In this document: in pieces, positions 1 through 8,317 of the stretch
Layout of the letters: each line of letters begins with the position of its first letter
Numbering within the stretch: the stretch's first letter is position 1
From: Planktosalinus lacus
GTDB taxonomy: Bacteria > Bacteroidota > Bacteroidia > Flavobacteriales > Flavobacteriaceae
Assembly (NCBI RefSeq): GCF_014640155.1
Contig: NZ_BMGK01000007.1
Coordinates: 165,029-229,028 of the forward strand
Direction: 5' to 3'
Length of the DNA: 64,000 nucleotides
Position numbers and translations under genes: made by a program
The notes under the pieces: model-generated
What the model was told of the DNA's origin: nothing
What the model saw: the letters and a program-made list of their open reading frames with translations, nothing else
The model's database searches: none

Positions 1-10
1 AGTGTTTATA

Positions 11-2650
11 TTAGAAGTCGTAACGAACACTGGCATTCCAAGTTCTTCCATTTCCATAATAGTAACCAAAAGAATCTTTTTGATTCAAATAAATATCGTT
101 TGCCAGGTTATAAACATTTCCACGAATAGTGAAGTTGTTTCCGCCAAAGTCAAATTTATAGGTTATCCCTGCATCAAGAAGGGTGTATGGAGATAAACGC
201 TCTGACTGGAATGTTTCTCCCATTTGAGAAGCTTCAATCACGTCTCTTGCATTAACAAAACCATATAGGTTCGAATAGATGTTGTAATCTGCATCTACAG
301 ATAGACCGTTCAATATTTCATATTTAAATCCAAAACCAAAAGATGATTGAGGAGCGTTACCTACTTTGGTTCCTTTTAAATCTACAGATCCTTCTTCAAG
401 CAATTCATTGGTTTCAGAGTCTCTTGTTTGATAAGGGGTTCTACCGTCATATTTCCAGTTTCCAATACTACCAATGGTTCTGAACATAAACTTGTTTGAA
501 AGTCGGTATTTTGCTTCAAATTCACCACCAATGTGTACTTGAGTAACATCAGTAAAACGCTGGTATCTGTCTACTTGTTCAACTGGGTTTGTTGAGTCTG
601 GATCTCCGGGAATAAATCCACCGGATACAAAACGGTTACCCCAAGTTGTGTGGTAAAGGTTTACATCGATACTTAAATTACCTCCTTTATATCTATACCC
701 TGCTTCAACTCCTGTGATTTCTTCATTATCAACTTCATTATCACCTTCAAGGATGTAGTTAGAGTTTCTAACATCATCAAAAATATTATCAAGATAGGGT
801 TGTCTTGAATATTGACCAGCATTTGCAAAAATGGTGCTGCTTTCAGTAAATGAATAGCCTAAACCACCTTTTACATTGTACCCAAATTTGTTAACTTTTT
901 CAGATTTACCTAGACCGTTTACACCTTCAATTTCAGTTCCTTCAGCACGCCCTTCTCTTTGGTAGCTTTGAGTAGATACAGCTCCTTGAACAAAAGCAGA
1001 AAAATTATCTGTTTTGTATTCTACTTGTCCGAAACCTCCAATATAATTGATGTTTTCAGAATAGTCATAGGCAAAACGCTGGTCTTCATCAGCAAAACTG
1101 AATAAAGAAGCCCATGGGTTAGCTTCAAAAGTTTCAGTTAGCTGGTAGTCACTAGGTCTTTGATCGCCATAACCAAAATTATCTGCATAGGCATTCAAAC
1201 CTAAAAAGTCATTCATTTGTCGGAAGTGGGTCCCTTTGTAAAGTCGTGTGTCAGCTCCAACATTCATTGACCAGTTGTCTGTGGGGTTAAACTCTAAATT
1301 TGTTAAAAAGCCATACCAGTTGTGGTTGTTAACAGACATTCTTCTCATAGCTGCACTTCCAAAGGTTCCAATGCCATCAGGGTTGTTGGCAATGTTATTG
1401 GCAACAAGAGCATCAAAGTCAATTTCGTTGTTGCTTTCATTTCTAAACGGATTGATGTTTCCAGAACTTCCAATAGGACCTGTTCCTCCACCACGTCCCC
1501 AAGATGCGTAAAGCACTGAAGACAGGTTAGTGTTTTCACTGATATTCCAGTCCCAGTTTAGGTTTGCAATTGGTTTGTGGTAGTAGTTTCTTCTAAAAGT
1601 ATAACGTTCACCGTCTAAGAAACCTGAATTGTTGTTGTGTCTTAAACCATACTGCTCATAATCATCAAGACCTACAGAAAAGTTTTGGTCGTGCCATTGC
1701 GGGGCACCTGTGATTAAAAAGTTTAAGGAGTGTTCATCATTTGGCACAAATCCAATCCCTATAAAATAGTTTTGTCCTTGTCCTGCAGTACCATTGGCCC
1801 ATTTTTTGTGCCCTTGCCAGTGATCAAGTAAGAAAGAAAAGGCCCATTTACCCTGAAGGCCCGTGTCATAACTGAAAGAACCTTTCATATAACTGTCATT
1901 ACCTGTCATAAGTCTAACAAAACCACCTTGAGTTCTACCTGCAGCTTTTGAAATGATGTTTACAGTTCCACCAACAGATGATATGGCAAGCTTTGAAGAA
2001 CCTAAACCTCTTTGTACTTGAACTGCATTTGCAACGTCTGACATTCCAGACCAGTTTGACCAGTACATTCTACCATCTTCCATTCCGTTAATAGGTTGAC
2101 CATTTAAAAGGAAGGCGGTGTTTGTTTGGTCAAAACCACGTAAAAACATTTGTGAGTCACCAAAACCACCTGCTTGGTTAGAAACATATACACTGGGGGT
2201 GTTTTTCATTACTTCGGGAAACTCAACATTACCCACGGCTTTTGACTGAATTTCAGCTGCTGTAATTGAAGATACTGCAATGGGAGTTGCTCTGTCAGCC
2301 GCGAGGTCAATAATACCTCTACCAACAATAACAACTTCATCTAGTGCATCAGCATCAGATGCTAGAGTGATAGTACCTAGATTTGCTGTACCATTACTTA
2401 AGCTAAATAGTTTTGTGGTTTTTAAAAAACCTAAATAAGAAATTTCAATCACTCCTGAATTTGAACTCACATTCAATGTGAAATTTCCATCAAAATCAGC
2501 AATTGCACCATTAGTGGTGCCTTTTTCAACAATGTTTGCACCTGCTAAAGGCTCATCAATGTCTCCGGCCATTACTGTACCGGTCACGACTCCTTGAGAA
2601 AATCCCAATGAGCTCACGATTAGAAATAAAAATAGTAGTTGTTTTTTCAT
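11..2650 (-). CDS. TonB-dependent outer-membrane receptor with N-terminal carboxypeptidase-regulatory-like domain
   Basis: An 879-residue receptor predicted to import an unidentified ligand across the outer membrane using TonB energy. Residues 1-19 are a signal peptide ending in FSQ. Residues about 22-100 form the CarboxypepD_reg-like beta domain typical of Bacteroidota receptors, followed by a DEVVIVG segment that may serve as TonB box. The plug (about 120-235) contains MFLRGFDQTN and the VQVQRG and GGTVNIISK motifs, and the remainder is a 22-strand-type barrel ending in aromatic YDF. No SusD-like lipoprotein is adjacent on the visible side, so a polysaccharide-utilisation role is not supported. 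The 227 bp upstream hold no clear promoter. The family call is firm; the substrate is unknown. Confidence 0.93.
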   Translation of the reverse strand: MKKQLLFLFLIVSSLGFSQGVVTGTVMAGDIDEPLAGANIVEKGTTNGAIADFDGNFTLNVSSNSGVIEISYLGFLKTTKLFSLSNGTANLGTITLASDADALDEVVIVGRGIIDLAADRATPIAVSSITAAEIQSKAVGNVEFPEVMKNTPSVYVSNQAGGFGDSQMFLRGFDQTNTAFLLNGQPINGMEDGRMYWSNWSGMSDVANAVQVQRGLGSSKLAISSVGGTVNIISKAAGRTQGGFVRLMTGNDSYMKGSFSYDTGLQGKWAFSFLLDHWQGHKKWANGTAGQGQNYFIGIGFVPNDEHSLNFLITGAPQWHDQNFSVGLDDYEQYGLRHNNNSGFLDGERYTFRRNYYHKPIANLNWDWNISENTNLSSVLYASWGRGGGTGPIGSSGNINPFRNESNNEIDFDALVANNIANNPDGIGTFGSAAMRRMSVNNHNWYGFLTNLEFNPTDNWSMNVGADTRLYKGTHFRQMNDFLGLNAYADNFGYGDQRPSDYQLTETFEANPWASLFSFADEDQRFAYDYSENINYIGGFGQVEYKTDNFSAFVQGAVSTQSYQREGRAEGTEIEGVNGLGKSEKVNKFGYNVKGGLGYSFTESSTIFANAGQYSRQPYLDNIFDDVRNSNYILEGDNEVDNEEITGVEAGYRYKGGNLSIDVNLYHTTWGNRFVSGGFIPGDPDSTNPVEQVDRYQRFTDVTQVHIGGEFEAKYRLSNKFMFRTIGSIGNWKYDGRTPYQTRDSETNELLEEGSVDLKGTKVGNAPQSSFGFGFKYEILNGLSVDADYNIYSNLYGFVNARDVIEASQMGETFQSERLSPYTLLDAGITYKFDFGGNNFTIRGNVYNLANDIYLNQKDSFGYYYGNGRTWNASVRYDF

Positions 2651-2877
2651 AATGAAATTTGTTAGTTAAAAATTATTGCAAATAAAAGCATAATGGTGAA
2701 AATGTACCTTACCGAAATGTTAAGAATACTTCATGCTTTTCCATTACGCTTGTTAAAGATATGGTTAAATATAATGTGCTGATATAAAGAGGTATAAAGG
2801 TTTTCAACAGATTTATGAACATAAATAAGTTGTTTTTTAACATAAATGATAAGATAAATGCAGAATTTAAATTAAAA

Positions 2878-4104
2878 CTAAATTGATTTTTTGGGAATGG
2901 AATCTATTTCAATTTTAAGGTCTTTGATGAATTTGAAGTAAGCATCCTTATGCTCTTCTTTGATTGGTTCAGCTGCCGGGAGTTTAATTGCATAGGGGTC
3001 TACTTGTTTTCCATGGTACCAAAATCTATAGCAAACGTGTGGTCCGGTAGCTAGCCCGGTACTTCCAACATAACCAATGATCTCTCCTTGTTTTACACGT
3101 TGCCCTGCTTTTACTGCTCTTTTGGACATGTGTAGATACTGAGTTGAGTAGGTATTGTTGTGTTTAACTTTCACGTAGTTACCATTTGCAGAAGTGTAAG
3201 CAGAGCGTTCAACTACACCGTTTGCGGTTGCCATAATAGGGGTTCCGTGAGGCGCAGCATAATCTGTTCCTAAGTGTGCTTTCCATCTTTTTTGGACAGG
3301 GTGAAAGCGTCGTTTAGTAAATCTGGAAGAGATTCTGGAATAGTTTAACGGGGCTCTTAAAAAGAAACTTCTAAGCGTATTTGCTTTTTCGTCATAATAG
3401 TCTGCCAATCCACTAATGCTGTCTGTGAGGTATTTGAATCCATAGTAGGGGCGTTCATTGTGATTGAGTAAAGTGGCTTCAACACTTTCTATTCCGGCAT
3501 AAACAGTGTCATTAATATAATTTTCGTTGTAAATTATTTTAAAATTATCACCTTTTTGGAGTTTAAAGAAATCAACTGTCCATTGGTAAACACTTGAGAG
3601 TTCGTGAACCAGGGCCTGACTCAATCCTTCGTCAGACATTGCTTGAGATAAAGATGAAGTTATTACTCCTGAAGCCGTTTTTCTTTTGGTAGTAATTGGT
3701 AATTTTTCATTATATGTAATGATACTGTCACTGAGTTTGATTACGGTATAATCAATGCGTGTGGGTTGATAAATAAACACTTCGGCTTTGCTAAGTGAAT
3801 CTTTTGATTTAAGTATTGTATAAGGCCTGCCAGCTCTTAAAAGTGCTACATCAATAGTATCTTTAACAGTATTTACAATTGCATACACCTGAGCGGGTGA
3901 AACTCCGTGGCGATCCATAATAAATCCGAATGTTTCCCCTTTTTTGATGGTGTCTTTCACAACATTGTAATCATTTAATATAAAACCAAATTCTTCGTAA
4001 ATTTTTGGTTCTTCAATTTCTTTGATTTCAACATCATCAATAGTGTCGTTTTTACAGTTTATAAATAAAAGTGAGACTAAAAACAGGTAGGCAATTTTTT
4101 TCAA
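2878..4104 (-). CDS. M23 family metallopeptidase lipoprotein, TTG start
   Basis: A 408-residue lipoprotein predicted to cut peptidoglycan cross-links in the periplasm. The signal peptide ends in the lipobox LLFINC (Cys17). A LysM/opacity-like N-terminal region (about 45-100) precedes the M23 domain, which shows HxxxD (H277, D281) and YLH (H325). The final motif reads GPHVC rather than the usual HxH, so the expected zinc ligand His is Cys358. The start appears to be TTG at 4104: the signal peptide begins exactly there and no in-frame ATG was seen between it and the end of the upstream gene. It lies 11 bp after the tryptophan dioxygenase gene and is probably cotranscribed with it. Confidence 0.9.
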   Translation of the reverse strand: MKKIAYLFLVSLLFINCKNDTIDDVEIKEIEEPKIYEEFGFILNDYNVVKDTIKKGETFGFIMDRHGVSPAQVYAIVNTVKDTIDVALLRAGRPYTILKSKDSLSKAEVFIYQPTRIDYTVIKLSDSIITYNEKLPITTKRKTASGVITSSLSQAMSDEGLSQALVHELSSVYQWTVDFFKLQKGDNFKIIYNENYINDTVYAGIESVEATLLNHNERPYYGFKYLTDSISGLADYYDEKANTLRSFFLRAPLNYSRISSRFTKRRFHPVQKRWKAHLGTDYAAPHGTPIMATANGVVERSAYTSANGNYVKVKHNNTYSTQYLHMSKRAVKAGQRVKQGEIIGYVGSTGLATGPHVCYRFWYHGKQVDPYAIKLPAAEPIKEEHKDAYFKFIKDLKIEIDSIPKKSI

Positions 4105-4115
4105 TTTGGTTAAAT

Positions 4116-5054
4116 TTAAAGGTTTGTTCCCCAGGTTTCAATTTCTTCACTGCTCCACAAACTTGGGAAAAAAATTCTCTTTTGGTATTTGGGATGCATG
4201 TATTTTGTCCAGTCACTTCCTCCGGTTGCTTCAACTTTCTTTTCTGGGTCCCCGCCAGATAAGTAATAGTTTGCAGCATCATAATGAGCCATAACCCAAG
4301 TGATATTTACGGTATAATCATAATGACGCATCGCTTTAATGAGCTTAGAGTCTTTTTGAACTTCTTCGGGGAGGGATTTAAATTTGGAGTATAGGTTTAT
4401 TTTGTTATACTCTTCAGTAAAGGCTACAAATTCTACTTTATATTTTTCTTCAAATGCTTTGAGTAATTGAGACTTTTTTCCGGTTTTGTAATCTTTTCCG
4501 GCAGCTTGCCAGTATAAATGATCTAAAGCATGGATATAAGGTGTGTTTCGGTCAATGGTTTTTCTGAAACGATTGTCTATTAAATTAATCAATTCTGTAG
4601 ATGCAAATTCAATTTTTCTGTATTGTGCACTCTGAAATCCGCTGGCAGGAGTAAGCGTCGTTCTAAACTTCATATACTGTTCAGCCTCCATGCCTTCTCT
4701 CATTATATTGAATGATGAGGTAAGCATGTCAAAATACCGACTGATTCGCATTAACTTTGAGGAGAAAAAATCGGCAGACAGACGTTCATTATAAGCTACT
4801 TGCTCAATTTCCCATAAGATCATTTTAAATAGTAACTCGTTTATCTGGTGGTACATAATGAACACCATTTCATCGGGAAGTGTAGTGCGTTGTATTTGAA
4901 GATTTAAAAGGGCGTCTGTTTGAATGTAATCCCAATAGGTTATTGGTTTTCCGTGAAGTAGACCTTCCAAATGAACATTTAAATCTTGACCTATCCGGGA
5001 AAATTTATCTTCTAATTGTTCAATTAGTTCATTTGTTTTGGGAGACTGATTCAT
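4116..5054 (-). CDS. kynA: tryptophan 2,3-dioxygenase
   Basis: A 312-residue cytosolic haem enzyme opening the indole ring of L-tryptophan to N-formylkynurenine, the first step of the kynurenine route. Recognisable family segments are FIMYHQINELLFK (about 66-78) and the substrate-carboxylate loop TGGSDW near the C-terminus, with several histidines available as haem ligand in the all-helical body. It follows DUF3108 by 3 bp and precedes the M23 lipoprotein by 11 bp, in the same run as HPPD and homogentisate dioxygenase. This suggests coordinated catabolism of aromatic amino acids. No kynureninase or kynurenine formamidase is in the window. Confidence 0.93.
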   Translation of the reverse strand: MNQSPKTNELIEQLEDKFSRIGQDLNVHLEGLLHGKPITYWDYIQTDALLNLQIQRTTLPDEMVFIMYHQINELLFKMILWEIEQVAYNERLSADFFSSKLMRISRYFDMLTSSFNIMREGMEAEQYMKFRTTLTPASGFQSAQYRKIEFASTELINLIDNRFRKTIDRNTPYIHALDHLYWQAAGKDYKTGKKSQLLKAFEEKYKVEFVAFTEEYNKINLYSKFKSLPEEVQKDSKLIKAMRHYDYTVNITWVMAHYDAANYYLSGGDPEKKVEATGGSDWTKYMHPKYQKRIFFPSLWSSEEIETWGTNL

Positions 5055-5057
5055 CTA

Positions 5058-5831
5058 TTAATTTGCTAAAATTTTAAACCAATGTTTTAAGCCTTTATAT
5101 TCGTCTAGTTCTGCTACTATTGAACCTACGGCAAGGTCAGCAACAATTTTTAAAGGAATTTTATTGTTGTCATCTGAAATCCAAACGGTTAAACTCTCTT
5201 TTTCTTTAAAAACACGACCTGATTCAACGTAGGGTCTAAAGACCAAAGTTTGAATTTTGCCAAATTTAGTTTTTATTACTTCTCTTCGCAAAAATTTTAA
5301 CCTAAACTTGAAACTTTCATCCCCATAAAACATATTCACATCGGTATATTCACCCGGTTTAATATTTTGGGTGTTCACATTGTTTCTTAAATAATAAAAT
5401 GTTGAAAGCATATCCTGAACTCCATCAGGAAATGAGAAAGTGTTTTTGGTGTTCTTTTTTCTGTCGTGCACCAGCGCCAGGTTGTTTTTATGATCAAAGT
5501 CGACCACGATGTCCCGAGTATGTCCCCCTTCATTAATATCTCTTACAAACCTGTATGGAATGTCTTTTTTCTTATCCATATAAGTTTCATAAAAATCTTC
5601 AACTTTAAAAAAGATTCTTGACAAACCGGTATTTTTACCATATCCTTTTACATGGTAAACTTCCTGGCCGTTTAAAATGGCATTGTCAACTTTGAGGGTT
5701 GCATAGCCGGCACTTAAAAAACCAGAATAGGAAACTTTGAATTTAAACCATTCGCCATCTTGAAAAGCTTTATTTTGAGCACTTAGGTTAATAGAAATAA
5801 GAAACAATGTTATTTTAAACAGTAATTTCAT
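5058..5831 (-). CDS. DUF3108 secreted protein
   Basis: A 257-residue protein with a signal peptide (MKLLFKITLFLISINLSAQ) and a beta-rich body of the DUF3108 family. Visible features are FKVSYSGFLSAGYATLKV near the N-terminus, DINEGGHTRDIVVDFD in the middle and VWISDDNNKIPLKI near the C-terminus. It is expected in the periplasm or outer membrane, and the family has no established biochemical role. It is 3 bp upstream of kynA and about 80 bp downstream of hppD, so it may be part of the same transcript. The linkage to aromatic catabolism is positional only. Confidence 0.85.
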   Translation of the reverse strand: MKLLFKITLFLISINLSAQNKAFQDGEWFKFKVSYSGFLSAGYATLKVDNAILNGQEVYHVKGYGKNTGLSRIFFKVEDFYETYMDKKKDIPYRFVRDINEGGHTRDIVVDFDHKNNLALVHDRKKNTKNTFSFPDGVQDMLSTFYYLRNNVNTQNIKPGEYTDVNMFYGDESFKFRLKFLRREVIKTKFGKIQTLVFRPYVESGRVFKEKESLTVWISDDNNKIPLKIVADLAVGSIVAELDEYKGLKHWFKILAN

Positions 5832-5909
5832 AGGGCAGTTTTTAGTGTTTAAATGTCCAATGCAATTGTTATTCCAAACTAAAATAACATTGTTCCTTTT
5901 GTGATTTAT

Positions 5910-7070
5910 TTATAAAGTGCCTCTTAGTGCTTGCTCTCTTTCGATAGATTCAAAAAGTGCTTTGAAATTTCCGGCTCCAAACCCTTTTGCACCCATTCGC
6001 TGAATGATTTCAAAAAATAAGGTCGGTCTGTCTTCGACCGGTTTTGTAAAAATTTGCAGAAGATAGCCTTCCTCATCAGCATCTACTAAAATGGAAAGCT
6101 TTTGCAACTCACTAATGTCTTCTTTCATAAATTCCATGTGTGAGCCCAATCTTCTTGGTATGTCATCATAATAAGCTTGCGGTGGTGGTGGTAAAAACTC
6201 AACACCCCGCGCTCTCAATTGCGCCACTGTTTTGATAATATCGTCTGTGGCTACTGCTATATGCTGTACACCTGCACCTTCATAGAAGTCAATATACTCT
6301 TCGATTTGAGATTTTTTGGCAGCTTTTGCGGGTTCGTTTATTGGGAATTTAATTCTTCCGTTTCCGTTGCTCATTACCTTGCTCATCAATGCTGAGTATT
6401 CGGTATGTATTTGTTTGTCGTCAAATGACAGAAAATTCACAAATCCCATTACATCTTCATACCATTTTACCCATTGGTTCATTTCGCCCCAACCAACATT
6501 TCCTACCATATGGTCAATGAACTTTAAGCCAACAGGTTCAGGATTGTAATCAGATTTCCATTCAACATAACCTGGTAAAAAGACACCGTTGTAGTTTTTT
6601 CGCTCCACAAAGATGTGAACTGTTTCTCCATAAGTATAAATACCTGAGCGCACCACTTCACCGTGCTCATCTTTTTCTATTGTGGGTTGCATAAATGGTT
6701 TTGCACCTCGCTTGGTGGTTTCTTCAAAGGCTGAAGTTGCATCTTCTACCCAGAGGGCGATTACTTTAACGCCATCTCCATGTTTTGCTAAATGGTTATT
6801 GATGGGAGAATCGCTGGATAATGGAGTTGAAAGAACCAATCTGATTTTATCTTGTTTTAACACATAGGAAGCACGCTCTCTGTTTCCGGTTTCCAGACCT
6901 GAATAGGCAAAGGATTGAAATCCGAAAGCTGTTTTATAGTAATGTGCTGATTGTTTCGCATTGCCCACATAAAATTCCACATAATCTGTTCCCAGTAAGG
7001 GTAAAAAATCTTGTGCTCCTTCAAATATCTTTTCGAGACCGTAGTCTACTGATTTTATTTCTTTACTCAT
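5910..7070 (-). CDS. hppD: 4-hydroxyphenylpyruvate dioxygenase
   Basis: A 386-residue non-haem Fe(II) dioxygenase converting 4-hydroxyphenylpyruvate to homogentisate in tyrosine degradation. It has two vicinal-oxygen-chelate domains. The three iron ligands are visible: H187 in DHMVGNV, H270 in GVQHIAVAT and E354 in FFEIIQR. The length matches bacterial homologues and the start is ATG. It follows the homogentisate dioxygenase gene by 27 bp, so the two consecutive steps are adjacent and very likely cotranscribed. Maleylacetoacetate isomerase and fumarylacetoacetase are not in the window. Confidence 0.97.
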   Translation of the reverse strand: MSKEIKSVDYGLEKIFEGAQDFLPLLGTDYVEFYVGNAKQSAHYYKTAFGFQSFAYSGLETGNRERASYVLKQDKIRLVLSTPLSSDSPINNHLAKHGDGVKVIALWVEDATSAFEETTKRGAKPFMQPTIEKDEHGEVVRSGIYTYGETVHIFVERKNYNGVFLPGYVEWKSDYNPEPVGLKFIDHMVGNVGWGEMNQWVKWYEDVMGFVNFLSFDDKQIHTEYSALMSKVMSNGNGRIKFPINEPAKAAKKSQIEEYIDFYEGAGVQHIAVATDDIIKTVAQLRARGVEFLPPPPQAYYDDIPRRLGSHMEFMKEDISELQKLSILVDADEEGYLLQIFTKPVEDRPTLFFEIIQRMGAKGFGAGNFKALFESIEREQALRGTL

Positions 7071-7097
7071 GGTTTGTATTGTTTTATTTTAAGTTTT

Positions 7098-8258
7098 TTA
7101 TTTTTCCAACCAGGATTGGTAATAGGTTTCGTCTGCAATTTTCATGGCTTCATCGGTAAGCATCAAAGGTTTAAAGGTGTCAACCATTACAGCGAGTTCT
7201 TTAGTTTCTTTTTTACCGATACTTCCTTCATAAGTTCCCGGATGTGGGCCGTGTGGTATTCCTGCAGGGTGCAATGAAATATTACCCGGTTTTACTCCTG
7301 TTCTGCTCATAAAATCACCATCAACATAATACAAGACCTCATCGCTGTCTATATTGCTGTGATTGTATGGGGCCGGAATTGATTGAGGGTGGTAATCATA
7401 GAGTCTTGGAACAAAAGAGCAAACCACAAAAGCGTCGGTTTCAAATGTTTGATGCACCGGTGGTGGTTGATGGATACGCCCTGTTATCGGTTCAAAATCG
7501 TGAATGGAAAAGGCATATGGAAAATTATAACCATCATAACCCACCACATCAAAAGGGTGTGTAGCATAGACCATCTCAAATAGCTCGTCTCTTTTTTTAA
7601 CCTTAATTAAAAATGCTCCTTTTTCGTCATAATTTTCAAGCTCTTCCGGCTTCCTGAGGTCTCTTTCACAGAAAGGAGAATGTTCCAGTAATTGACCAAA
7701 CCAGTTTCTGTATCTTTTGGGTGTGTAAATGGGTCTTCTGGACTCCACTATAAACAAACGGTTATCGTCTGTGTCAAAATCTATTTTGTAGATTATTCCA
7801 CGCGGAATTAAAAGATAATCGCCGTATTTGAAGTCCAGGTTTCCTAAAAAGGTTCGAAGTTTTCCTGAGCCTTTATGCACAAAAAACAGCTCGTCTGCAT
7901 CTGTATTTTTATAAAAATAATCTTGTGTTTTATTTTGTGGGGCCGCCAGGGTGATATGACAATCGCTGTTTGTCATAACAATTTTTCGGCTTTCCAGATA
8001 ATCCATTTCAGGTTTGACATCAAATCCAAACAATTTATAGGACTGCAAGTTGTTTGGATTGACAATTTTAGGAGCAGCGCTGTATTGTTTTTTTATTTCT
8101 TTTACCTGGGTAGGCCGGTGAATGTGATACATGTTTGAATACATTCCGTCAAAACCGATAGTTCCAAACAGTTGTTCGTAATAAAGCTCACCGTTGGGTT
8201 TTCTGAATTGAGTATGTCTTTTTGGAGGTATTTTTCCTAATTTATGATAGAACGGCAT
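7098..8258 (-). CDS. hmgA: homogentisate 1,2-dioxygenase
   Basis: A 386-residue cupin-fold Fe(II) enzyme that opens the ring of homogentisate to maleylacetoacetate. The iron-binding region is visible as SFVPRLYDYHPQ, DEVLYYVDGDFM and HPAGIPHGPHPG in the C-terminal half. The reading frame extends upstream to a TTG at 8279, but homologues begin with the MPFYHKLG sequence, so the ATG at 8258 is chosen. It heads the aromatic run hmgA-hppD-DUF3108-kynA-M23 lipoprotein. No clear TAnnTTTG box was found upstream, and the gap to the preceding patatin gene is only about 60 bp. Confidence 0.96.
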   Translation of the reverse strand: MPFYHKLGKIPPKRHTQFRKPNGELYYEQLFGTIGFDGMYSNMYHIHRPTQVKEIKKQYSAAPKIVNPNNLQSYKLFGFDVKPEMDYLESRKIVMTNSDCHITLAAPQNKTQDYFYKNTDADELFFVHKGSGKLRTFLGNLDFKYGDYLLIPRGIIYKIDFDTDDNRLFIVESRRPIYTPKRYRNWFGQLLEHSPFCERDLRKPEELENYDEKGAFLIKVKKRDELFEMVYATHPFDVVGYDGYNFPYAFSIHDFEPITGRIHQPPPVHQTFETDAFVVCSFVPRLYDYHPQSIPAPYNHSNIDSDEVLYYVDGDFMSRTGVKPGNISLHPAGIPHGPHPGTYEGSIGKKETKELAVMVDTFKPLMLTDEAMKIADETYYQSWLEK

Positions 8259-8317
8259 AAAGAGTTGTTTTGCTAACAAATATCGGAAAAAAATAATAGA
8301 ATTTTATTAAGATTTCA

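Noticed and set aside
11..2650. First TonB receptor as a SusC of a polysaccharide-utilisation locus
   Set aside because: No SusD-like gene or glycoside hydrolase is next to it within the window.
8259..8279. Upstream TTG start for homogentisate dioxygenase
   Set aside because: The ATG at 8258 matches homologues, and the added residues do not belong to the family.
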